Of a DNA stretch of 64,000 bases, positions 23,913-32,758 are shown piece by piece. The DNA comes from Candidatus Eiseniibacteriota bacterium (GTDB taxonomy: Bacteria > Eisenbacteria > RBG-16-71-46 > CAIMUX01). How positions within the stretch are numbered: the stretch's first letter is position 1; the number at the start of each line of letters is the position of its first letter. The position numbers were made by a program, and so were the translations under genes. Where the stretch lies: NCBI GenBank assembly GCA_029569475.1, contig JAKQSZ010000009.1, forward strand, positions 1 through 64,000, given 5' to 3'. The notes below the pieces were generated by a model, which did not search any database, was not told the DNA's origin, and saw only the letters and a list, made by a program, of their open reading frames with translations.

Positions 23913-25232
23913 GTGAAAGCACACACGCCAGCCAAGGGGGAGATCCCCGGTCGTTATCAGTCCGGTCGTCGATACTCGACTCAGTTCGCCGTCGCCGACG
24001 TCCCGGCATTGCTTCTCGCGGCAACGCTGATCGCTTTCTCCGGCGGCTGTGGAAAGCGACAGGGAGCTCCACCCCCCGGACCACCCGAAGTCGGCTTTGT
24101 GACGCTGGCGACCGATCGGGCCGCGTTGACCACCGAGCTTCCGGGCCGCACGGCGCCGTTTCTGGTCGCCGAGGTCCGCCCCCAGGTGAGCGGCCTCCTG
24201 CTGGAGCGCCGGTTCGAGGAGGGGAGCGAGGTGCGCGCCGGCCAGGTTCTCTACCAGATCGATCCCGCGCCCTACCGCACGGCCGTGGACCAGGCCGAGG
24301 CCGCGCTGGCCATGGCGGAGGCGAATCTGCCGGCGGCCGAGGCTCGCGCCGACCGGCTCCGTGGGCTGGTGGACATCCGCGCGGTCGGCCAGCAGGATGT
24401 CGACGAGGCGCAGGCGGCCCTGCTGCGCGCGCGGGCCGGGGTGGCGGCGAGCCGCGCCGCCCTGGATGCGGCCAAGATCAATCTGGCCTGGACTCCGATC
24501 AAGGCGCCGATCGCCGGCCAGACCGGCCGGTCCAACGTCACCGCCGGAGCCCTCGTCACCGCGTACCAGCCGCTTCCCCTGGTGACCATCCAGCAGCTCG
24601 ATCCGATCTTCGTGGATGTGCAGCAATCCTCGGTGGAGCTGTTGCGGTTGCGGCGCGTCCTGGCGCGGGGCGAGCTGACCAAGGATGGCGGGGCGGCCGG
24701 TCGCGTCCGCCTGATCCTGGAGGACGGCACCCCCTACGCCCACGAGGGCACCTTCCAGTTCCAGGACGTGACGGTGGCGCCGTCCACCGGTTCGGTGACT
24801 CTGCGGCTGGTCTTCCCGAATCCCGACCACGAGCTTCTGCCCGGCATGTTCGTCCGCGCCATCATCGAGGAAGGGATCAGCGAAGACGCCATCCTTGCCC
24901 CGCAGCAAGGCATCGTGCGCGACCCGCGCGGCAACGCCGCCGCGCTGGTGGTCGGCGCCGGGGGAACGGTCGAGCAGCGCCCGCTGCAACTCGGGCGCGC
25001 CATCGGGGATCGCTGGCTGGTGATCTCCGGGCTCGCCGCGGGCGACCGCATGATCGTCGAAGGGCAGCAGAACGTGCGGGCGGGCATGCCGGTCAAGGCG
25101 GTGCCGGTACAGCAGGGGACCGCGCCCGGCTCCCCGGCACGAGACCACGTTCCGGCAGGAGATGCCGGCGGGGGGCCGGCGCCGCAGGGAACCGCGCCCG
25201 ACTCCGCGAGCCCAGGGCAGGAAGGAAACTGA
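23913..25232 (+). CDS. RND efflux periplasmic adaptor (membrane fusion protein)
   Basis: A 439-residue AcrA/MexA-type adaptor linking the inner-membrane pump to the outer-membrane channel. A signal peptide ends near a lipobox-like FSGGC, so it is probably a lipoprotein. The lipoyl halves are at RPQVSGLLLERRFEEGSEVRAGQVL and in INLAWTPIKAPIAGQTG; a helical hairpin of alanine-rich coiled coil lies between (about 95-175). The beta-barrel and membrane-proximal domains follow. The tail of about 40 residues is Pro/Gly-rich with a repeated QGTAP. GTG 23913 is chosen for the GGTGGAGGAAAG site upstream. The RND pump gene starts four bases after the stop. Confidence 0.92.
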   Translation: MKAHTPAKGEIPGRYQSGRRYSTQFAVADVPALLLAATLIAFSGGCGKRQGAPPPGPPEVGFVTLATDRAALTTELPGRTAPFLVAEVRPQVSGLLLERRFEEGSEVRAGQVLYQIDPAPYRTAVDQAEAALAMAEANLPAAEARADRLRGLVDIRAVGQQDVDEAQAALLRARAGVAASRAALDAAKINLAWTPIKAPIAGQTGRSNVTAGALVTAYQPLPLVTIQQLDPIFVDVQQSSVELLRLRRVLARGELTKDGGAAGRVRLILEDGTPYAHEGTFQFQDVTVAPSTGSVTLRLVFPNPDHELLPGMFVRAIIEEGISEDAILAPQQGIVRDPRGNAAALVVGAGGTVEQRPLQLGRAIGDRWLVISGLAAGDRMIVEGQQNVRAGMPVKAVPVQQGTAPGSPARDHVPAGDAGGGPAPQGTAPDSASPGQEGN

Positions 25233-25235
25233 GCC

Positions 25236-28200
25236 ATGGCGAGATTCTTCCTGGACCGCCCCGTCTTCGCCTGGGTCATCGCGATCGCCCTGATGCTGGC
25301 CGGGGCGCTGGCGATCTACAACCTCCCGGTGGCGCAGTATCCGCCGGTCGCGCCCCCCTCGATCAGCATTTCGGGCTTCTACCCCGGCGCGTCGGCCGAA
25401 ACGGTCGAGAACAGCGTCACCCAGATCATCGAGCAGCAGATGACCGGCCTCGACAACCTGCTGTACATGTCCGCCAGCAGCGACGCGGCCGGCTCGGCCA
25501 CGCTGACCCTGACCTTCGATCCGGGAACCGATCCCGACCTGGCCTGGGCGAAGGTCCAGAACAAGCTCCAGCTCGCCATCCCGAGCCTTCCCGAGGTGGT
25601 GCAACAGACCGGCCTGCGGGTGACCAAGTCGACCCGCAACTTCCTCATGATCGTCGGCCTGACCACCTCGGACACCACCTGGACGAACGTCGACCTCAGC
25701 GACTACATGATCTCCAACATCCAGAACGTCCTCGCCCGGGTCCCCGGCGTGGGCGAGGCGGAGGTCTTCGGCGCGGGCTACTCCATGCGCCTCTGGCTCG
25801 ACACGGACAAGCTGACCAAGTACGGCATGACGATCGCCGACGTGGTGGCCGGGGTGCGGGCGTACAACGTCGAGATCTCGGCCGGGCAGTTCGGCGGGGC
25901 CCCGGCGGTGCCCGGACAGCGGCTGAACGCCTCCATCCTGGTGCAGTCGCTCCTGAAGACGCCCGAGGAATTCGCCGCCGTGCCGTTGCGCAGCAACGCG
26001 GACGGGTCGGTCGTGCGCGTCTCCGACGTGGGGCGGGTCGAGCTGGGCTCGGAGCTCAACGACATCAACATCAACTACAACGGCCAACCCTCCACCGGGC
26101 TCGCCATCCGCCAGGCGGCCGGCGCCAATGCCCTCGACGTGGCCGACGCCGTCAAGGCGCAGATGGAAGAGCTGACCGCTTTCTTCCCCGAGGGAATGGA
26201 GGTCGTCTATCCCTACGACACCACCCCCTTCGTGCGGGTCGCCATCGGCGAGGTGGTCAAGACCCTTCTGGAGGCGATCGTCCTCGTCTTTCTGGTCATG
26301 TTCCTCTTTCTCGGCAACCTGCGCGCCACGCTCATCCCGACCATCGCCGTGCCGGTGGTGCTGCTGGGGACCTTCGCCGTCATGGGCTTCTTCGGGTTCA
26401 CGATCAACATGCTGACCATGTTCGCCATGATCCTCGCCATCGGCCTACTGGTCGACGACGCGATCGTGGTGGTGGAGAACGTGGAGCGCCTCATGACCGA
26501 GGAAGGGCTGCCGCCGCGGGAGGCGACCGCCAAGTCGATGGATCAGATCCAGAGCGCGCTGGTCGGAATCGGGCTGGTGTTGGCGGCGGTCTTCGGGCCG
26601 ATGGCCTTCTTCCAGGGTTCGACCGGGGTCATCTACCGGCAGTTCTCGATCACGATCGTCGCCTCCATGCTGTTGTCGGTGGTGGTGGCATTGACGCTCT
26701 CTCCCGTGCTCTGCGCCGGGCTCCTCAAGCCGGTGCCGAAGGGCCACGAGGCCGCCGAGACCGGCTTCCGGTTGCTGCGCCCCTTCTTCCTCTGGTTCGA
26801 CCGGCTCTTCTACCGGATGCGCGACAACTACGCCGGGGTGGTCGGACACGTCCTGGGCCGGCGCCTTCGCTACGTGGCGGTCTTCGTCCTGATCGTCGCC
26901 GGCATGGCGGCGCTCTTCTCCCGGATGCCGACGGCGTACCTGCCGGAGGAGGATCAGGGTATGATGCTGGTCTCGGCGCAGCTCCCCGCCGGATCCACCC
27001 TGGAGCAGACCGAGGCGACGGTGCGCCGGGCCCAGAGCTATTTCCTGGAGCACGAGCCCGAAGCGGTCGTCTCCACGATGGGGCTGGCCGGGATGGGGTT
27101 CGGCGGGCGCAGCCAGAACCAGGCGATGATCTTCGTCAAGCTGCGGGACTGGGAGGAGCGCAACCGGCCGGAGCTGAAGGTGAAGGCGATCTCGGCCCGC
27201 GCCATGGGTGTGGCAGGCGCGGTGCGGGAAGCGCGGGTCTTCGTCTTTCCGCCGCCGGCCATCCCGGAACTCGCCTCGGCCACCGGCTTCGACCTCATGC
27301 TGCAAGACCGGGGCGGTCTCGGGCACGGCGAGTTGATGATGGCTCGCAACCGTCTGCTGGGCATGGCCGCGCAGGACCCGCGGCTGACCCGGGTGCGTCC
27401 TCTCGGCATGGAGGACGTCAGCCAGTACAAGCTGGACATCGACTGGGAGAAGGCCGGAGCCCTGGGGGTGTCGCCTTCACTGGTGCAGAGTTATCTGGCC
27501 GGCGCCTTCGGCAGCACCTACATCGGCGATTTCGTGCAGGGGGGGCGGATCAAGCGAGTCTACGCGCAGGCCGACGCGCCCTTCCGCATGCTCCCTTCCG
27601 ATCTGGACCGGCTGCACCTGCCCAGCTCTCGCGGCGGGCTGGTGCCCCTCTCCGCCCTGGCCACCGGGCGCTGGATCTACGGCTCGCCGCGCCTGGAGCG
27701 GTTCAACGCGGTCCCCTCGATCAACCTCCAGGGCGAAGCCGCCCCCGGCTACAGCTCGGGCGAGGCGATGCAGGCGATGGAGGAGCACATCGCTCAATTG
27801 CCGCAGGGGATCGGCCACGAGTGGACCGGCCTGTCGTTCCAGGAACGGATGGCCGGTTCGCAGACCGGCCTGCTCTACGCTTTCTCGGTTCTCGCGATCT
27901 TCCTCGTGCTCGCCGCCCTCTATGAAAGCTGGACGGTGCCGATCTCGATCGTCCTGGTGCTCCCCCTGGGGGTACTGGGAGGAGTGGTGGCCTCCTCGTT
28001 GCGCGGCCTCCCCAATGACGTGTACTTCCAGATCGGGTTGTTGACCGTGCTTGGCTTGACGACCAAGAACGCCATCCTGATCGTGCAGTTCGCCAAGCAG
28101 TATCACGAGCGGGGAGCCGGGCTGCTCGAGGCGACCTTGCAAGCGGCGAAGGTGCGGCTACGACCGATCGTCATGACCTCGCTCGCGTTCGGCTTCGGCG

Positions 28201-28424
28201 TCCTCCCGCTGTTCATCGCACAAGGAGCAGGAGCCGGCGCCCAGACCGCCATCGGCACCAGCGTGCTGGGGGGAATGATCAGCGGGACGTTTCTGGCGGT
28301 GCTCTTCATCCCCTTGCTGTTCGTGGTGATCGCGGAGCTGTTCAGCCGCCGCCGGGCCGCGCCGGAGCCGGCCGGGCCCGCTTCCACGCTTCCGGGATCT
28401 CCGATGGAGGAACCCAGCCGATGA
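25236..28424 (+). CDS. RND multidrug efflux transporter (HAE1, AcrB/MexB-like)
   Basis: Inner-membrane proton antiporter of 1062 residues, the usual size for AcrB. It begins MARFFLDRPVFAWVIAIALM, and twelve helices with two large periplasmic loops are evident. The proton-relay pair D407/D408 falls at exactly the AcrB positions, in LLVDDAIVVVENVERLM. A GLTTKNAILIVQFAKQ-type block in the second half matches the partner lysine region. With its adaptor and outer-membrane factor it exports drugs or other amphiphiles across the envelope. It overlaps the following gene by four bases (ATGA). Substrate range cannot be inferred. Confidence 0.96.
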   Translation: MARFFLDRPVFAWVIAIALMLAGALAIYNLPVAQYPPVAPPSISISGFYPGASAETVENSVTQIIEQQMTGLDNLLYMSASSDAAGSATLTLTFDPGTDPDLAWAKVQNKLQLAIPSLPEVVQQTGLRVTKSTRNFLMIVGLTTSDTTWTNVDLSDYMISNIQNVLARVPGVGEAEVFGAGYSMRLWLDTDKLTKYGMTIADVVAGVRAYNVEISAGQFGGAPAVPGQRLNASILVQSLLKTPEEFAAVPLRSNADGSVVRVSDVGRVELGSELNDININYNGQPSTGLAIRQAAGANALDVADAVKAQMEELTAFFPEGMEVVYPYDTTPFVRVAIGEVVKTLLEAIVLVFLVMFLFLGNLRATLIPTIAVPVVLLGTFAVMGFFGFTINMLTMFAMILAIGLLVDDAIVVVENVERLMTEEGLPPREATAKSMDQIQSALVGIGLVLAAVFGPMAFFQGSTGVIYRQFSITIVASMLLSVVVALTLSPVLCAGLLKPVPKGHEAAETGFRLLRPFFLWFDRLFYRMRDNYAGVVGHVLGRRLRYVAVFVLIVAGMAALFSRMPTAYLPEEDQGMMLVSAQLPAGSTLEQTEATVRRAQSYFLEHEPEAVVSTMGLAGMGFGGRSQNQAMIFVKLRDWEERNRPELKVKAISARAMGVAGAVREARVFVFPPPAIPELASATGFDLMLQDRGGLGHGELMMARNRLLGMAAQDPRLTRVRPLGMEDVSQYKLDIDWEKAGALGVSPSLVQSYLAGAFGSTYIGDFVQGGRIKRVYAQADAPFRMLPSDLDRLHLPSSRGGLVPLSALATGRWIYGSPRLERFNAVPSINLQGEAAPGYSSGEAMQAMEEHIAQLPQGIGHEWTGLSFQERMAGSQTGLLYAFSVLAIFLVLAALYESWTVPISIVLVLPLGVLGGVVASSLRGLPNDVYFQIGLLTVLGLTTKNAILIVQFAKQYHERGAGLLEATLQAAKVRLRPIVMTSLAFGFGVLPLFIAQGAGAGAQTAIGTSVLGGMISGTFLAVLFIPLLFVVIAELFSRRRAAPEPAGPASTLPGSPMEEPSR

Positions 28425-29965
28425 AAGCGAACCGCGCAGTCGTGGAGTCTCGGGCGCGCGTGCGGACGTGTTCGCGGCTCAACCCATGGTGGGCGGCCGC
28501 GCCGTGGTGGGTCCTGGCCCGTGCGCGGTCCGGGATGCTGGTGGCCGGATTGCTGGCCGGCGGAGCGCTCGCCGGGCTGCTGGCCGGCTGCGCCATGGCG
28601 CCGAGGTACGAGCGTCCCGCGCCCCCGGTGCCGTCGCAGTTCCCGACGCCCGGCGAGAGCGGGGCGGCGCAGGCCGAGAGCCCGGCCGCGCCGGCCGGGG
28701 CGCCGGCCGCGAAGGCCGCCACGGAACTGCAGTGGCCCCAGTACTTCGCCGATGCACGGCTGCGCGCGGTGCTGGAGCGCGCTCTGCAAAACAACCGCGA
28801 CCTGCGCATGGCCGCGCTCAACGTGGAGCGGGCCGCCGCCATGTACCGCGTCCAACGCAGCCAGCTCTCGCCCACCTTCGGGATCCAGGCGGCCGGTCAG
28901 ATCACGCGGATTCCGGAGCGGATGACCGACGAGGACGCCGAAACCTCGGAGCAGTACACGGTCGAGGTCGGCTTCATGTCCTGGGAGATCGATCTCTTCG
29001 GGCGGCTGCGCAACCAGAAGACCTCGGCCCGGGAGCAGTACCTGGCCACCGACGAGACCCGTCGGGCGGTACACACCTCCCTGGTGGCCGCCGTCGCGGC
29101 GACCTGGTTCTCTCTTGCGGCCGACATGGAACGTCTGAAGCTGGCCGAGGCGACGATCGAGGCGCAGACCGCCACCCGGGATCTCATACGCGCCAGCCGC
29201 GACGCCGGGGTCGCCTCGGACCTCGATCTCAGCCAGGCGGAGAGCCAGGTGGAGGCGGCGCGAGCCAGCCGGGCCGAAAACGCGGGGGCGGTTCAGATCG
29301 ATCGCCACACGCTCGACCTGCTGGCCGGCGCGCCGGTTCCCGCGGATCTGCTGCCGGCCGGCCTGGAGAACCTGCCGGATCTTCCCGAACTTGCGGCGGG
29401 CGTTCCTTCCGAGGTCCTGCTGGCCCGACCCGACATCCTGGCGGCCGAGCATCTCCTGCGCGCGGCCTATGCTGACGTGGGGGCCGCGCGGGCCGCGTTG
29501 TTCCCGCGCATCTCGCTGACGGCCGCGTTGGGCACGCTGTCTCCCGACCTGGCGGGCCTCTTCGGCGACGACACGCACACCTGGCGGTTGGCGCCGCTGG
29601 GTCAGGTGCCGATCTATGGCGGCGGCGGGCCGCGGGCAAGTCACAAGGCCGCGAAGATCCAGCGCGAGATCGCCGTCGCTTCCTATGAGAAGGCCATCCA
29701 GTCGGCTTTTGCCGAGGTGGCCGATGCGCTCACTCTCCGCGCGACCCTGCGAGAGCAGCGGGAGATCTGGGACCGCCTGCTGCGGGCGCAGGAGGAGACC
29801 TTGCGGCTTTCAGAGGCGCGGTACCAGGCGGGGATCGACGGCTACCTCGGCGTGCTGGTCGCGCAGCGGACGCTCTACGCTTCGCGCCAGATCGGCGTCG
29901 CTTTGCGTCTGGCGGAGAGGAACAACCAGGTGTCCCTGTACAAGGCCCTGGGCGGGGGAGAGTGA
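28421..29965 (+). CDS. RND efflux outer-membrane factor (OprM/NodT family lipoprotein)
   Basis: A 514-residue outer-membrane channel protein. A long N-terminal segment (about 1-65) precedes a lipobox (LLAGC) and the family start MAPRYERPAPPVPSQFP. Two repeated outer-membrane-efflux domains follow, with the conserved VGFMSWEIDLFGRLRNQKT. The second half contains RPDILAAEHLLRAAYADVGAARAALFPRISL and a C-terminal EARYQAGIDGYLGVLVAQRTLY. It completes a tripartite RND pump with the two genes before it; the start overlaps the pump stop. The stop codon lies inside a 21-bp duplicated sequence, leaving a second copy in the following spacer. Confidence 0.93.
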   Translation: MKANRAVVESRARVRTCSRLNPWWAAAPWWVLARARSGMLVAGLLAGGALAGLLAGCAMAPRYERPAPPVPSQFPTPGESGAAQAESPAAPAGAPAAKAATELQWPQYFADARLRAVLERALQNNRDLRMAALNVERAAAMYRVQRSQLSPTFGIQAAGQITRIPERMTDEDAETSEQYTVEVGFMSWEIDLFGRLRNQKTSAREQYLATDETRRAVHTSLVAAVAATWFSLAADMERLKLAEATIEAQTATRDLIRASRDAGVASDLDLSQAESQVEAARASRAENAGAVQIDRHTLDLLAGAPVPADLLPAGLENLPDLPELAAGVPSEVLLARPDILAAEHLLRAAYADVGAARAALFPRISLTAALGTLSPDLAGLFGDDTHTWRLAPLGQVPIYGGGGPRASHKAAKIQREIAVASYEKAIQSAFAEVADALTLRATLREQREIWDRLLRAQEETLRLSEARYQAGIDGYLGVLVAQRTLYASRQIGVALRLAERNNQVSLYKALGGGE

Positions 29966-29990
29966 TCGGCGGGCGGGGGAGAGTGATCGG
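29950..29990 (+). repeat. 21-bp duplication straddling the stop codon of the efflux channel gene
   Basis: GGGCGGGGGAGAGTGATCGG occurs at 29950-29969 and 29971-29990. The TGA stop (29963-29965) is in the first copy. Confidence 0.88.
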
Positions 29991-30048
29991 CCGCTGCACC
30001 CCGCATGACCGGTCCGAAGAAGACGGGCGGCCCGGCGGCCCGACCATC

Positions 30049-30074
30049 TCCGGATCCGTCCGAAGAGATCCGGA
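30049..30074. terminator. Hairpin between convergent genes
   Basis: A perfect 8-bp inverted repeat, TCCGGATC and GATCCGGA, with a ten-base loop. It sits between the convergent stops at 29965 and 30120. No T tract, so a bidirectional terminator is only likely. Confidence 0.4.
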
Positions 30075-30119
30075 CCCGGCGGAGGTTGAGTCTGTCGGGC
30101 CCTCTTCGCGTGGTGGATC

Positions 30120-30716
30120 TCAGCTCTTCTTCGTGTAGTGGATCTCCATGAACTTCATCTTCTTTCCGTCCGGGCCGTTCCCGAACATCTCGAAGGTCAT
30201 GTGGCTGGCGTCGACGTGGGTCAGAACCTGCTCCACCGTCGTCTCCTTCCCCGTCATGGGATCCCACCACGAGCCGGTGAACGTCACCACGCCGGGGCGG
30301 CCGCTATCGGAGCCGGTGCTCAGCATGATCCCGGTGCCCATGTTGTCGAACCAGGTGCTCACGTACTTCTTCTGCACGTTGTCATAGCCGGTGTAGCCGA
30401 CTCCCTCGTAGGGCATGCCCATCATTTCGCCCTTGTAGGCCTGCCGGAGATAGCGCCCGCCCAGGATCATCGTCATCTCCGCCGTTCCCCTGGACTCCAT
30501 CGGCGGCGCGGCGGGATCCATCCAGGACTTCACGACCGCGTCCCAGGTGCCTGCCGCAGTCGCCAGGTGCTGGTGGGGCGCGCCCGGGGCCACGGCCGCG
30601 GTGTGCGCCTGCATCGCCGCCTCCTCCGACATCGGGGTCTTGTCGGCTGCCACGCCACTGCCGGCGATCGCGAGGCACGCCAGGATCACGAATCCAGCCA
30701 GGTCTCTATGGTTCAT
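30120..30716 (-). CDS. Secreted DUF1579 protein
   Basis: A 198-residue exported protein of the DUF1579 family. A signal peptide (about 1-24) is followed by HQHLATAAGTWDAVVKSWMDP and the block RYLRQAYKGEMMGMPYEGVGYTGYDNVQKKY, both typical of the family. Later MLSTGSDSGRPG and SWWDPMTGKETTVEQ fit as well. DUF1579 proteins are small beta-barrel-like proteins of unknown biochemical role, often in the periplasm. Start ATG 30716 has AAGGAGG at a suitable distance. It is convergent with the efflux operon and has a divergent, unrelated gene upstream. Confidence 0.85.
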   Translation of the reverse strand: MNHRDLAGFVILACLAIAGSGVAADKTPMSEEAAMQAHTAAVAPGAPHQHLATAAGTWDAVVKSWMDPAAPPMESRGTAEMTMILGGRYLRQAYKGEMMGMPYEGVGYTGYDNVQKKYVSTWFDNMGTGIMLSTGSDSGRPGVVTFTGSWWDPMTGKETTVEQVLTHVDASHMTFEMFGNGPDGKKMKFMEIHYTKKS

Positions 30717-31118
30717 GACATCAGTCCTCCTTCTACAAGAAATCAGCAATTCCGATCGACTGGCAGGATACACATCCGGCGCGCGAACAGCCAGATGGAA
30801 ACTTCGCAGCCCCGAACCACCGCGAGGCCCCGCGACAGGGAGTGTCGCCCTGGGGTGGGCAGGTGAGTGGAGCCCTTGCCGGCCGTCCAGAAGGGGAGAT
30901 ACCATGCAAGGCCGCGCAGGTGCTGAGGGCAGAACCACGAAACCCGGACATCGGCCTGTCACAGTGGCGACGACCGGTCTGCGCATGAACCGGCAACGGA
31001 GCACGATCCCCGCCCCGAAGAGAAGGCGCAGACCGTGGGGTAGGCCGCGCAGGTGGTGTGGCGGAATGCCAGCCGTATAAGTGGATGTAGCGACGATCCC
31101 GGCCGCCTGGAGGTTCTC
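30717..31118. other. Divergent intergenic region, no gene seen
   Basis: About 400 bp between the DUF1579 gene (minus) and the Ycf48-like gene (plus). Codon positions and homology support no protein, and I see no repeat array or clear promoter in it. Confidence 0.5.
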
Positions 31119-32506
31119 ATGAACACGTGCACATCAGGTCAGGCGAAGAGAGTGGCGATGGACGCGAAGCCCGAGGCGCGGGAAGAGCCGGTGAGGCCTG
31201 CCGGGACGACGGGGCGCAGGCTCACCGCTCGGCCCCTGGTGGCGAGCCTCCTGCTCGCCGCTTCCATGGCGGCCCATCCCGGCCTCTCGCCGGCCGAAGG
31301 CTGGTCCCTCCAGAACTCGACGGTGGGCGTGGAGCTCTTCGAGGTCGACATGATCGACCCGCTGAAGGCCATCTGCGCGGGCGAAGGAGGGACGATCGTG
31401 CAGACCGAGGACGGTGGCGAGGTCTGGACCCAGCGCTATGCCGGCGCTTCCAACGATCTCTTCGGGATATCGGCCGTGGGCAGCGGTCTCGGCCTGGCCG
31501 TCGGCGCCAGTGGAACGATCACGCGCACGACCGACGCCGGCCAGTCCTGGGAAGTCATCCGCGCCGACTGGATGGATACCTTTCGTGACGTTCACCTGCT
31601 CGACGATCAGTACGCCATCGCGGTCGGCTCCAATCCGATCTTTCAGCCCTGGGTCGCAGTGTCGCGGAACGGCGGGTTGGAATGGGACTTCTACAGCTTC
31701 TACATCGAAGGCAACGAGGGCGGACTCACCGGCGTCTGTGCCGTGGATGAGCAGACCTCTTTCGCCTCCGCCTACCTGTGGGACGGGCGCGGCGCGGTGG
31801 TGAAGAGCGTCGATGGGGGCGCGTCGTGGTCCCCGGTCCTGCTGACGCCCAGTTCTCTCTTCTCCGTGCACTTCCCGTCGCCCGACCTCGGATACGCTTC
31901 GGGATTCAGCGGACGGGTCTACCGTACGACCGATGCCGGGTCGACCTGGACGCTGCACATGAACGGAACCACCAGCGCGGGATTCGACCTCTTCTTCCCC
32001 GATACACCGGTGGGATGGGTCGTGGGGGAGTTCGGGTTGGTTGCGCGGACGACCGACTCCGGGGAGAACTGGGCGGTCCAGAACCTGGTCTCCGCCACCT
32101 TGAACGGGGTGGACTTCGCGACTCCGTTGGACGGTCTGGCGTGCGGCCAATACGGGATCATCCTGCGCACGGACACCGCGGGGAGGATCCGGCGAACGTG
32201 GAGATTCCGGACGATTCCCCGGGATCCTTCGGTGTGCGAGTCCGCGGCCCCAACCCGTTCCAGGCGTCGACCTCGATCTCCTACCGGCTCGCGTCGCCGG
32301 GAGTGGTCCGTATCGATGTGGTCGACACCCAGGGGCGCGCCGTGCACGGCGAAACCACTTCGTGGCTGGCGGCCGGAGAGCACGAGTGGAGGTGGAACGG
32401 CCGGGACGCCTCCGGCCGCGGTCTCGCCGGCGGCGTGTACTGGTGCCGGGTGAGCAGTTCGGAGGGATCGCGCCAGGCGGTCCGGCTGCTTCTCCTCGGG
32501 CGCTGA
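31119..32506 (+). pseudogene. Secreted Ycf48/BNR-repeat protein with sorting domain, frameshifted
   Basis: A secreted beta-propeller protein broken near its C-terminus. From ATG 31119 (GGAGG upstream) it has a long n-region, a hydrophobic signal (about 40-55) and six or so BNR/Ycf48-type repeats of the form GGxTWxxQ, for example TEDGGEVWTQRYAG and TTDAGSTWTLHMNG. At a run of four G (32180-32183) the frame changes. The other frame carries the FlgD-like sorting domain: VRGPNPFQASTSISYRL through GGVYWCRVSS, ending 32506. One added G would join both parts into one protein of about 463 residues. Either a sequencing error or a true truncation that loses the sorting tail. Confidence 0.75.
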
Positions 32507-32758
32507 TTCTGGCGCGAAGAGCCGCGCAGTCTGGCGCAACCCGCGGTCGCCAGTTGGTGGCCCCTCGGCGCCGGCCCTGTAGCCCCTGTCATCCGTCGGT
32601 GGTCTCCTCGTGATCTGACGTGGATCCGTTGTCACCTGTCGGTGGTTCGCTGGGCTCCTGCCCTGTATCTGCCGCCCTTCTCCGTGGACCACTAGAGCGT
32701 GGAAAGAGAGCGGGAGGGGCACCTGGGGGATAGCAGCCGCCGATCAAGGAGGTAACAC

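Noticed and set aside
23178..26087. Very long open frame (969 codons) on the minus strand over the TetR and RND genes
   Set aside because: It is a shadow of high-GC coding on the opposite strand; the translation has no known domain and the plus-strand genes have clear motifs.
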